Below are positions 26,185 through 33,566 of a stretch of 64,000 nucleotides of DNA, one piece after another (within the stretch, counting starts at the first letter, position 1; each line of letters opens with the position of its first letter). The notes below the pieces were generated by a model, which ran no database searches, was not told the origin of the DNA, and saw nothing but the letters and a program-made list of their open reading frames with translations. The position numbers and the translations under genes are program-made. Source of the DNA: Rhodobacter sp. (GTDB taxonomy: Bacteria > Pseudomonadota > Alphaproteobacteria > Rhodobacterales > Rhodobacteraceae); NCBI GenBank assembly GCA_027484145.1, contig JAIXUH010000026.1:124001-188000 (forward strand), written 5' to 3'.

Positions 26185-27617
26185 GCCCGCACCTTTAGAA
26201 CCGAGACGGCCGCACCGCCCAGATCGTGCAGATAGCGGATCAGCATGTTGCGGGCGGTTTGCAGACGGTAAGCGGCACTGGCGCGCATGTCGGACAGGGG
26301 CGTGAAGTCCTGCGCCATGGCCTCGGCGGCAGCCGTCGCTGCCGCGATGTCAAAGGGCCGCCCGATCAGCACCGCTTCAGCCTGCACGGCTCGTTTGGGC
26401 GTGCCCGCCATGCCGCCAAAGGCGATCCGGGCAGCGGTGACGATGCCCTTGTCTTGCGTGATGTTGAAGGCCCCGCAGACCGCCGAGATATCCTGATCAA
26501 AGCGTTTGGACAGTTTGTAGCAGCGCAAGGCAGGGGCATGGGTGGGAAAGCTGACCGCCTCGACAAACTCGCCGGGCTGGCGGTCCTGCTTGCGGTAGTC
26601 AAGAAAGAACGCCTCGAGCGGAAGGTCGCGGCGCGTCTGCCCGCGTCGCAAATGCAGTGTCGCGCCAAGGGCAATCAGGGCCGGGGGGGCGTCGCCGATG
26701 GGCGAGCCATTGGCAATGTTGCCGCCGATGGTGGCGGCATTGCGGACCTGCTCGCTGGCATAGCGGCGCAGAAGTTCGGCGAAGGATGGGTGAAATGGTG
26801 CCACGGCGCGGCGCAGATCGGCAATGGTGACGCCTGCGCCGACACGCATCTGGTCGCCGTCGCGGGTGATCTGCCGCAACGCCGCAATGCCGCCCAGAAA
26901 AGCCACAGGCGACAGATCGCGCAACTGTTTGGTCACCCACAGGCCCACGTCCGTGGCCCCGGCGATCAGGGTGGCCTGTGGATGGTCGGCATACCATTGC
27001 GCAAGGTCATCCACCGTCGTGGGTCGGTAGGCGGCGCCGAGGGGGCTGTCTGCCCCCCCGGCGCGTGCCGCGCCCCCCCCCGAGGATATTTCCGGACAGA
27101 AAATGGACGGATCTTTCAGGGCCGTCTGATCGGCGCGCATCCAGTCCGGGACAGCAGCAGTTTGGGCTGCCACTGCGGCGCGGATGATCGGGGCATAGCC
27201 CGTGCAGCGGCACAGGTTTCCGGCCAGCTGATCATCATGATCGGTGTCGCCGTTAAGGTGTGCGGTCGCCATGCTGACCACAAAGCCGGGGGTACAAAAG
27301 CCGCATTGGCTGCCGTGGTGGGTGATCATTTCCCTTTGGACGGGGTGGAGTTCGCCTTGTGGGCCGGTGATGCCTTCAACGGTGCGCACCGCCTTGCCTG
27401 CCAGTTGGGGCAAGAACAGGATGCAGGCATTGAGCGCGCGGCTGCCTTCCGCATCCGTCACCATGACGGTGCAGGCGCCGCAGTCGCCCTCATTGCAGCC
27501 TTCCTTGGTGCCCGTCAGGCGGCGCGTGTCGCGCAGCCAGTCGAGAAGGGTCCGCGTCGGGCTTTCGCCCTGCACCCGGACCGGCGTTCCGTTCAAGAGA
27601 AACGCGATCTGAGACAT
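26181..27617 (-). CDS. xdhA: Xanthine dehydrogenase, iron-sulfur/FAD subunit
   Basis: A 478-residue small subunit. Residues 1-150 hold two 2Fe-2S clusters: Cys41, Cys46, Cys49 and Cys64 ([12 protein letters not shown], then NACILF) and Cys105, Cys108, Cys136 and Cys138 ([10 protein letters not shown], then [10 protein letters not shown]). Residues about 197-478 form the FAD-binding domain ([34 protein letters not shown]) and the CO dehydrogenase flavoprotein C-terminal domain. The segment at residues 171-193 ([18 protein letters not shown] and on) is encoded by a dispersed palindromic element and falls exactly in the linker between the two domains. It is the first gene of the seven-gene operon; no regulator is adjacent. 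Confidence 0.95.
   Translation of the reverse strand: MSQIAFLLNGTPVRVQGESPTRTLLDWLRDTRRLTGTKEGCNEGDCGACTVMVTDAEGSRALNACILFLPQLAGKAVRTVEGITGPQGELHPVQREMITHHGSQCGFCTPGFVVSMATAHLNGDTDHDDQLAGNLCRCTGYAPIIRAAVAAQTAAVPDWMRADQTALKDPSIFCPEISSGGGAARAGGADSPLGAAYRPTTVDDLAQWYADHPQATLIAGATDVGLWVTKQLRDLSPVAFLGGIAALRQITRDGDQMRVGAGVTIADLRRAVAPFHPSFAELLRRYASEQVRNAATIGGNIANGSPIGDAPPALIALGATLHLRRGQTRRDLPLEAFFLDYRKQDRQPGEFVEAVSFPTHAPALRCYKLSKRFDQDISAVCGAFNITQDKGIVTAARIAFGGMAGTPKRAVQAEAVLIGRPFDIAAATAAAEAMAQDFTPLSDMRASAAYRLQTARNMLIRYLHDLGGAAVSVLKVRA
27040..27107 (-). repeat. Dispersed palindromic element, copy C (inside xdhA)
   Basis: On the minus strand it reads TCCATTTTCTGTCCGGAAAT, ATCCTCGGGGGGGGG, a GC hairpin (GCGC-ggca-CGCGC-like), then GGGGGC-AGACA-GCCCCC. 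It is the closest relative of copy A (21249-21310). It is inserted in frame in the xdhA interdomain linker, in the sense orientation. Confidence 0.78.
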
Positions 27618-27840
27618 ATGGTCCGTCCGCCGCCTTCTCCCCGTTCGAGGTGTTTTGCATGCCCGCCCGATGCGGCGTAAAGCGGGTCATGCGCCCCTGT
27701 CTGTTGTCCTGACTACATGAAGCCGGGGGGCGGGGGGCAAGGCAAGACAAAACTTTTCGCCCCTGATTGAAGAACCTTCGGGTTTCGCCTGCGAATAGGG
27801 CACCCTTTCCACTGGGCTGACGCTTCGCTAGGCTGTTGCC
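27618..27840. promoter_or_regulatory. Divergent promoter region, xdhA operon / dnaE
   Basis: A 223-bp non-coding stretch between the divergent xdhA operon and dnaE, which must contain both promoters. No clear operator palindrome, riboswitch or sigma-factor consensus could be picked out by eye. Confidence 0.4.
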
Positions 27841-30800
27841 ATGTCAGACACACCACGATTCATCCACCTGCGCGTGCACACCGAACATTCCCTGCTGGAA
27901 GGTGCGGTTCCGGTCAAGAAGCTGGTCAAACTCGCCGAGGCGGCCAAGATGCCCGCCATTGCCGTGACCGATACCAACAACATGTTCGCCGCGCTGGAGT
28001 TTTCGGTGACGGCCCAAGGGGCGGGGGTGCAGCCGATCGTGGGCTGTCAGGTCAGCCTAGCCCATGACCCAGCGCAGGCCGGAGAAAAACCGAGGGCGCC
28101 AGCGCCGATCGTGCTGCTGGCGCAGACCGACGCAGGTTACATGAACCTGATGAAGCTGAACTCCTGCCTTTACATCGGCAAGGGCGGGCAGTTGCCGCAG
28201 GTGACGCTGGAGGAGGTGGAGCGCCATGCCGCCGGTCTGATCTGCCTGACGGGGGGGCCTGACGGGCCGGTGGGCCGCTTGTTGCGGACGGGGCAAGAGG
28301 CAAAGGCGAGGGCCCTGCTGGTGCGGCTTGCGGCAGCCTTTCCGGGGCGGCTTTACGTGGAGTTGCAGCGCCACCCGGGCGAGGGCGGACGGCTGCCCGA
28401 GGCGGAGGCGCTGTCAGAGCGCGGCCATGTAGAGATGGCCTATGATCTTGGCCTGCCACTGGTGGCCACCAATGACGTCTATTTCCCGAAAGCCGACATG
28501 TATGAGGCGCATGACGCACTGATCTGCATTGCCGAAGGGGCTTATGTGGACCAGCAGCAGCCGCGTCGCCGCTTGACGCCGCAGCATTACTTCAAGTCCG
28601 AGGCCGAGATGTGTGCGCTGTTCGCCGATCTGCCCGAGGCCTTGGAGAATACGGTGGAGATTGCGCGGCGCTGCGCTTTTGCGGCCTACAAGCGCAAACC
28701 CATTCTGCCGAAGTTCGCCGATGACGAGGTGAACGAGTTGCGCCGCCAGGCCAATGAGGGGTTGCAGGCGCGGCTGGCCATCATTCCGCATGCCGTGACC
28801 CCTGCGGAATATCAGGCGCGGCTCGATTTCGAGTTGGGCATCATCGAGAAGATGGGGTTCCCCGGCTATTTCCTGATCGTGGCCGATTTCATCAAATGGG
28901 CCAAGGATCATGGTATTCCGGTGGGGCCGGGGCGGGGGTCGGGGGCGGGCAGTCTTGTGGCCTATGCGCTGACGATCACCGATCTGGACCCCTTGCGCTA
29001 TGCCCTGCTGTTCGAGCGGTTTTTGAACCCCGAACGGGTCAGCATGCCCGACTTTGACATCGACTTTTGCATGGATCGCCGGGAAGAGGTGATCACCTAT
29101 GTGCAAAACCGCTATGGCCGCGACAAGGTGGGGCAGATCATCACCTTTGGCGCGCTGCTGTCAAAGGCGGCGGTGCGCGATGTGGGGCGGGTGCTGCAAC
29201 TGTCGTATGGGCAGGTGGACCGGCTGTCGAAGATGATCCCGGTCGAAGGGGTGAAGCCGGTCAGCATCACCAAGGCCTTGGCGGATGAGCCGCGTCTGCG
29301 CGAGGCGGCCAAGGAAGAGGTCGTGGGGCGTCTGCTGGGCTTTGCCGAGCAGATCGAGGGGCTGCTTCGCAATGCCAGCACCCACGCGGCGGGTGTGGTG
29401 ATCGGGGACCGCCCACTGGACGAGTTGGTGCCGCTGTATCAGGACCCGCGGTCTGACATGCCGGCCACGCAGTTCAACATGAAATGGGTCGAGGCGGCGG
29501 GGCTGGTGAAGTTCGACTTTCTGGGCCTGAAAACCCTGACGGTGATCCAGAACGCGATGGACCTGCTGGCGCTGCGGGGTGTGTCCTTTGACATCAACCT
29601 GATCCCGCTGGATGACAAAGCCACCTATGAGCTTTACGCGGCGGCCAAGACGGTGGCGGTGTTTCAGGTGGAATCCAGCGGCATGATGGATGCGCTGCGG
29701 CGGATGAAGCCCACCTGCATCGAGGATATCGTGGCGCTGGTGGCGCTGTATCGCCCCGGCCCGATGGAAAACATCCCGGTTTATTGCGAGGTGAAGAACG
29801 GGCTGCGCGAAATTGAATCGCTGCATCCGACGATTGACCCGATCCTGAAGGAAACCCAAGGCATCATCGTCTATCAGGAACAGGTGATGCAGATTGCGCA
29901 GGTCATGGGCGGCTATTCCCTTGGCGGGGCCGATCTGTTGCGCCGCGCGATGGGCAAAAAGATTGCCGAAGAAATGGCCAAGGAACGGCCCAAATTCATT
30001 GACGGGGCCAAGGCCACCCACGGTATCGACGCGAAAAAGGCGGGCGAGGTGTTCGACCTGCTGGAGAAATTCGCCAACTATGGCTTCAACAAAAGCCATG
30101 CGGCCGCCTATGCCGTTGTCAGCTATCAGACGGCATATCTGAAGGCGAATTATCCTGTGGAATTCATGGCTGCCGTCATGAACTGCGACATCCACCTGAC
30201 CGACAAGCTGGCCGTCTACAAGCGCGAGGTCGACAAACTTGGCCTGAAAACGGTGGCGCCCTGTGTGAACCGGTCGCTGGCCATGTTTACCGTGCGCGAC
30301 GGTCAGGTGGTCTATGCGCTTGGCGCGCTGAAGAACGTGGGCGTTGATGCGATGGGGCTGATCGTTGCGGCCCGGCAAACCGAGCGGGGTGAAAAGCCCT
30401 TTGCCACCTTGTTCGACTTTGCCCGTCGGGTGGACCTGAAGAGGGTGGGCAAGCGCCCCTTGGAAATGCTGGCCCGCGCCGGGGCCTTTGACCAACTGGA
30501 CCCGAACCGCGCCCGCGTGTTCGAGGCGCTGGATGCGCTGGTGGCCTATTCCGCGGCCATTCACGATGCGAAATCGTCCAATCAGGTGTCGCTGTTCGGC
30601 GAGGCGGGCACGGATATTCCCGAGCCGCGCTTGGCCTTCCGCGATGACTGGTTGCCGGTGGAACGGCTGGGGCATGAGCATCAGGCCATTGGCTTTTATC
30701 TGTCGGGTCACCCCTTGGATGACTATATGGGCGCGCTGCGGCGCAAGGACGTCAAGACACTTGCCGAGATCATCGCGCTGTCAGAGCGCGGCCCTCTGAT

Positions 30801-31284
30801 CGCCAAGATTGCGGGGTCGGTTTCGGCCAAACAGGAACGCAAGTCGGCCAAAGGCAACCGCTTTGCCTTTGTGTCGCTCTCTGATCCGACCGGCCTCTAT
30901 GAGGTGACGGTGTTCAGCGACGTGCTGGAGGCGGCGCGCGATTTGCTGGAACCGGGGCGCAACGTGGTGCTGACCGTCAGGGTTGACCCGGATGGCGAGA
31001 ATGTGAAGCTGCTGGCCAATGCGGTGCAGCCCATTGATGCTGTGGCCGCCGAAGCGGGGGCGCATGCGCTGCGCATCCACCTGAACCGGCCCGAGGCGGC
31101 CGTGTCGATTGCCACGCTTTTGGGCAAGGTCGAAGGCAACCGCCGCGCCCAGATCACGCTGTGCGTGCCTGATGACGACGGGCGCGAGATTGATCTGCTG
31201 TTGCCCCAGCCCTATCCGGTCACGCCGCAGATCAAAGGGGCGATCAAGGCGATGAACGGCGTGGTGATGGTGGAAGAGGTGTGA
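27841..31284 (+). CDS. dnaE: DNA polymerase III subunit alpha
   Basis: A 1147-residue replicative polymerase catalytic subunit, normal length for DnaE1. The N-terminal PHP domain begins FIHLRVHTEHSLLEGAVPVK. The Pol3 catalytic core contains GPGRGSGAGSLVAYAL and the palm motif MPDFDIDFCMDRREEV, with the catalytic Asp residues near positions 404-408. Later conserved segments are FQVESSGMMDALRRMKP, LYRPGPMENIPVY, QEQVMQIAQVMGGYSLGGAD and FNKSHAAAYAVVSYQTAYLK. The tandem helix-hairpin-helix and OB-fold C-terminus are present. The last 75 codons exist a second time as a decayed copy at 32858-33061. Confidence 0.97.
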   Translation: MSDTPRFIHLRVHTEHSLLEGAVPVKKLVKLAEAAKMPAIAVTDTNNMFAALEFSVTAQGAGVQPIVGCQVSLAHDPAQAGEKPRAPAPIVLLAQTDAGYMNLMKLNSCLYIGKGGQLPQVTLEEVERHAAGLICLTGGPDGPVGRLLRTGQEAKARALLVRLAAAFPGRLYVELQRHPGEGGRLPEAEALSERGHVEMAYDLGLPLVATNDVYFPKADMYEAHDALICIAEGAYVDQQQPRRRLTPQHYFKSEAEMCALFADLPEALENTVEIARRCAFAAYKRKPILPKFADDEVNELRRQANEGLQARLAIIPHAVTPAEYQARLDFELGIIEKMGFPGYFLIVADFIKWAKDHGIPVGPGRGSGAGSLVAYALTITDLDPLRYALLFERFLNPERVSMPDFDIDFCMDRREEVITYVQNRYGRDKVGQIITFGALLSKAAVRDVGRVLQLSYGQVDRLSKMIPVEGVKPVSITKALADEPRLREAAKEEVVGRLLGFAEQIEGLLRNASTHAAGVVIGDRPLDELVPLYQDPRSDMPATQFNMKWVEAAGLVKFDFLGLKTLTVIQNAMDLLALRGVSFDINLIPLDDKATYELYAAAKTVAVFQVESSGMMDALRRMKPTCIEDIVALVALYRPGPMENIPVYCEVKNGLREIESLHPTIDPILKETQGIIVYQEQVMQIAQVMGGYSLGGADLLRRAMGKKIAEEMAKERPKFIDGAKATHGIDAKKAGEVFDLLEKFANYGFNKSHAAAYAVVSYQTAYLKANYPVEFMAAVMNCDIHLTDKLAVYKREVDKLGLKTVAPCVNRSLAMFTVRDGQVVYALGALKNVGVDAMGLIVAARQTERGEKPFATLFDFARRVDLKRVGKRPLEMLARAGAFDQLDPNRARVFEALDALVAYSAAIHDAKSSNQVSLFGEAGTDIPEPRLAFRDDWLPVERLGHEHQAIGFYLSGHPLDDYMGALRRKDVKTLAEIIALSERGPLIAKIAGSVSAKQERKSAKGNRFAFVSLSDPTGLYEVTVFSDVLEAARDLLEPGRNVVLTVRVDPDGENVKLLANAVQPIDAVAAEAGAHALRIHLNRPEAAVSIATLLGKVEGNRRAQITLCVPDDDGREIDLLLPQPYPVTPQIKGAIKAMNGVVMVEEV

Positions 31285-31315
31285 GGGGCAGGCTCTTGTT
31301 CTGGGTGTCGCTGCG

Positions 31316-31456
31316 TCAAAAGCTGTCTTGATCGCCAACACAGTTTCCTGTCCCTCCGATACCACCCTCTCTCGGGCAATCCGTGGCAGGCACCAAAGCG
31401 GGCGAACACGCGGCGAGCCCAAGAAGTATGACGAGCGCAAGTGCCTTACGGATCAT
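31316..31456 (-). CDS. Small lipoprotein downstream of the DUF6502 gene
   Basis: A 46-residue predicted lipoprotein: signal MIRKALALVILLGLAAC with the lipidated Cys at residue 17, and a mature part of only 30 residues containing two more Cys and a GGIGGTG motif. The ATG at 31456 lies inside the 3' end of the DUF6502 gene (11-bp overlap), so it is probably translated by coupling. The GGIGGTG motif resembles that in DUF5666-type proteins that I recall occurring near DUF6502 genes; that link is tentative. Function unknown. Confidence 0.6.
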   Translation of the reverse strand: MIRKALALVILLGLAACSPALVPATDCPREGGIGGTGNCVGDQDSF

Positions 31457-32192
31457 GTGCTGTATCCTTGAAGTCGAGGTCATCAAAAAAGTAACCGCCT
31501 GCACGGAAACGGTGTGGTCCGTCTTCTGACGACGGGAGGGTTCGGGCCATCGTGTCCAACTCCTCAAGAGTTTCGGACATTCGGCTGCGGAACTCTTTGT
31601 CCAAAAGCTTGATCGCGGTTTCGGACAGACCCTTGTAGTGAACGGCCATTTCGAAACAACGGGGGGCGTCCACCACATTCGTCACCGCAGCGGCAAGATG
31701 GTCGGCAACATTGGCCGCCAGATAGGCCAACTGATCTTCGGATCCTGCAAGCGGCTGATAGCTGCGCGTGTTCAAGATGACTCTGCCGTCGGCTTCGGTG
31801 ACCGCACCGTTGGCTATCAGTACGTCCAAAAACGTGCGCGGATGGACGTCTTTTCGGACACTGCGCGCCAAGGTGGCGAAACTCGCACCCTCTCCCTGAA
31901 TCGGGAGTCCTTGCGGGTCATAGTCAGGATCGTTCGACCAAATGGCGATGATTTGAGCCAAGGGTTGGCGATGCATCGGGCTAGGTTCGGCCTCACCTCG
32001 GAGCCGGGCGATATCGCGTCGCTGAAGGCCCGTCATGACGCTTATCCTGCTGTCTGTCGGGTCATCGCCGCATATTGAAACTGCGGCATCGATAAAGGCC
32101 AGTCGCAATCGATGCTCGAGAACGGGAAACAACCACCCTTTCCGGATGGCAAGCCGGGCAAGCTGGCGAAGAATTTGATCAAGCCATGTCAT
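31446..32192 (-). CDS. DUF6502 family protein, possible DNA-binding regulator
   Basis: A 248-residue cytoplasmic protein. Residues about 1-65 contain a helix-turn-helix-like segment (DSRISVMTGLQRRDIARLRG), and the remainder is mixed alpha/beta without enzyme motifs that I recognise. The whole resembles the uncharacterised DUF6502 family. The start MTWLDQILRQ is chosen because the longer open frame upstream runs through the operator palindromes and the divergent gene. A 17-bp palindrome overlaps its own start codon and a second copy lies 47 bp away, toward the divergent lipoprotein gene, so it may be an autoregulated repressor of both. No experimental function is known to me. Confidence 0.65.
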   Translation of the reverse strand: MTWLDQILRQLARLAIRKGWLFPVLEHRLRLAFIDAAVSICGDDPTDSRISVMTGLQRRDIARLRGEAEPSPMHRQPLAQIIAIWSNDPDYDPQGLPIQGEGASFATLARSVRKDVHPRTFLDVLIANGAVTEADGRVILNTRSYQPLAGSEDQLAYLAANVADHLAAAVTNVVDAPRCFEMAVHYKGLSETAIKLLDKEFRSRMSETLEELDTMARTLPSSEDGPHRFRAGGYFFDDLDFKDTAHDP

Positions 32193-32209
32193 GTGTGCAA
32201 TGTGCACAT
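32193..32209. promoter_or_regulatory. Operator palindrome 1
   Basis: GTGTGCA-ATG-TGCACAT: 7+3+7 inverted repeat with one mismatch, abutting the DUF6502 start codon (32190-32192). It is nearly identical to the copy at 32240-32256. Confidence 0.7.
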
Positions 32210-32239
32210 TTTTGTTTGACCGCGCAACGCAGAAATGAG

Positions 32240-32256
32240 ATGTGCAATATGCACAT
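32240..32256. promoter_or_regulatory. Operator palindrome 2
   Basis: ATGTGCA-ATA-TGCACAT: a perfect 7+3+7 inverted repeat, 37 bp before the lipoprotein ATG at 32293 and 47 bp centre-to-centre from the first copy. The pair sits in the divergent promoter region of the DUF6502 and lipoprotein genes. Confidence 0.75.
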
Positions 32257-32292
32257 TCTTGACTGGCTCGCCATGGCAGAAGGAAGACCCCA

Positions 32293-32853
32293 ATGAAGCT
32301 GACCGTGTTTGCTTTGCTTGCAGCGCTGCTTGGCGCTTGTTCTGCGCCACACTTCGTGGGGGACGTGCCGCCGGTTCCGGTGACAGAGCACACGCCGGAT
32401 CGCTTTGAATTACCGGCCAGATTTGCTGTCGCCCGTGTTATATACGGAAGATTGGAAGCACCCGGCGCTAGGGAAGCTAACCTCTGGAACAACTTGGCGG
32501 CGCGTTCAGAAAGTCTCGGCAGTTTTACGCCCTTGGTTACCTATAAATCCAATGGTCGGTATGTCACCGAGGCTAGCCTGATTGAGGCAGCCCGCGAACA
32601 GCGATACCGCTACTTGCTTATGGTCAGGATGAACCCGGAAGCCGGATCAGCCGATATCGCTCTTTTTGACGTGGGCTCTGGTGGGGTTATGGCGACCGCG
32701 CAGGCGATATCGCCCGAAGGGGGGCAGCGCGGTTTCTGGGGTGATAACATCAGAAATCCAGCGCGATTGGAGCGTCTTACAATGAAGATTGCCACTGCAG
32801 CGTTTCCATCGGTGGAAAACCTGCTGAATGGTGTCGCCGAGCGTCAGCGTTGA
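32293..32853 (+). CDS. Lipoprotein of unknown function
   Basis: A 186-residue predicted lipoprotein: MKLTVFALLAALLGAC places the lipidated Cys at residue 16. The mature part (ARFAVARVIYGRLEAPGARE, LMVRMNPEAGSADIALFDVG) is mixed alpha/beta, with no Cys and no recognisable catalytic motif. ATG at 32293 has AGAAGGAAG 6 bp upstream. It is divergent from the DUF6502 gene across 100 bp that carry two identical-type palindromes, so the two are likely co-regulated. Codon use is less GC-extreme than in dnaE (for example GTTATATACGG), suggesting a different history. Just after its stop the decayed dnaE tail begins. Confidence 0.65.
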   Translation: MKLTVFALLAALLGACSAPHFVGDVPPVPVTEHTPDRFELPARFAVARVIYGRLEAPGAREANLWNNLAARSESLGSFTPLVTYKSNGRYVTEASLIEAAREQRYRYLLMVRMNPEAGSADIALFDVGSGGVMATAQAISPEGGQRGFWGDNIRNPARLERLTMKIATAAFPSVENLLNGVAERQR

Positions 32854-32857
32854 CGGA

Positions 32858-33061
32858 TCAGTGGAACCGCCTGAACCGGCGCAACGCAGCGGCGTCGATC
32901 GCCCGGCTGCAGGGCAAGATCAAGGGAAACACCGTGCCCGGATCACGCTGCACGTGCCCGGTAAGGATGGGCGCAAGATTGATCGGCTGTTGCCTCATCG
33001 CTATCCCATAACCTCGCAGATCGAGGACATGACGGGCGAGGTGATGGTGACAGAGGTCTGA
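32858..33061 (+). pseudogene. Decayed duplicate of the dnaE 3' end
   Basis: The DNA from CCGCCTGAACCGGCGCAACG onward aligns with the last ~205 bp of dnaE (31075-31284). It first reads NRLNRRNAAASIARLQGKIK, matching LNRPEAAVSIATLLGKVE of DnaE. After a frameshift near 32935 it reads ARITLHVPGKDGRKIDRLLP, then HRYPITSQIE and GEVMVTEV, matching AQITLCVPDDDGREIDLLLP and GVVMVEEV, ending with TGA at the same alignment position. A small internal deletion is also visible. It is a remnant, not a gene. Confidence 0.85.
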
Positions 33062-33254
33062 CCGCACCACGCATGATGCCCTTTGCCGGGAGGGCGAAGC
33101 AAAAGGCACGGTGCCCATTAATTTGGCACATCCTTTGGGTCAGGCTGTCACCTGACAATTTCCTCTCCGGATGGATACATCCAGACGAAGGTAGGGTCAT
33201 CGCGCAAACGTCAGGGGGCATTTAACCGTTCTGCGGGTGCCGTATGAGTGCTGC

Positions 33255-33566
33255 ATGAGAGTGTATCTGCACGTCCTGCTTGTGGTGCTTGGATTGGCGG
33301 CCTGTGTCGCGCTGGAGGTTGCTGCCTTTGCGGCAAGCGCCTCTGATGCGGACATCGGCCCCTTTCTGGTGATTGCCGCACCTTGGGGGCCGACGGCCGA
33401 AGCCGTGGTCGTGGCGGCGGGTGGTCAGTTTGTCGGACCATCCCGCGCGCCACTGTCCATCTTGGCGACGGATGTGACGGTTCCGGCCCTTCGGGCGGCC
33501 GGGGCGTGGGACGTGTTGGATGCACAAGCCCTTGCAAACCTCTGTGGTCTGGAGATTGACCTATGA
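33255..33566 (+). CDS. Small membrane-anchored protein preceding a chemoreceptor gene
   Basis: A 103-residue protein with one N-terminal hydrophobic segment (MRVYLHVLLVVLGLAACVAL, which is either an uncleaved anchor or a lipobox ending at Cys18) and an Ala/Val-rich domain of about 75 residues (FLVIAAPWGPTAEAVVVAAG). Its stop overlaps the next start as ATGA, so it is translationally coupled to the methyl-accepting chemotaxis gene and is likely its partner or a co-expressed sensor component. I do not recognise a family. The start at 33255 gives the hydrophobic segment directly; 33237 is an alternative. Confidence 0.6.
   Translation: MRVYLHVLLVVLGLAACVALEVAAFAASASDADIGPFLVIAAPWGPTAEAVVVAAGGQFVGPSRAPLSILATDVTVPALRAAGAWDVLDAQALANLCGLEIDL

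Noticed and set aside
29161-30711. 516-codon minus-strand frame inside dnaE
   Set aside because: Shadow of dnaE, His/Gln/Arg-rich with no domain.
33123-33140. TGGCAC-atcct-TTGG, resembling a sigma-54 promoter before the small membrane protein gene
   Set aside because: The nearly invariant GC of the -12 element is GG here, and no activator gene or site is visible.
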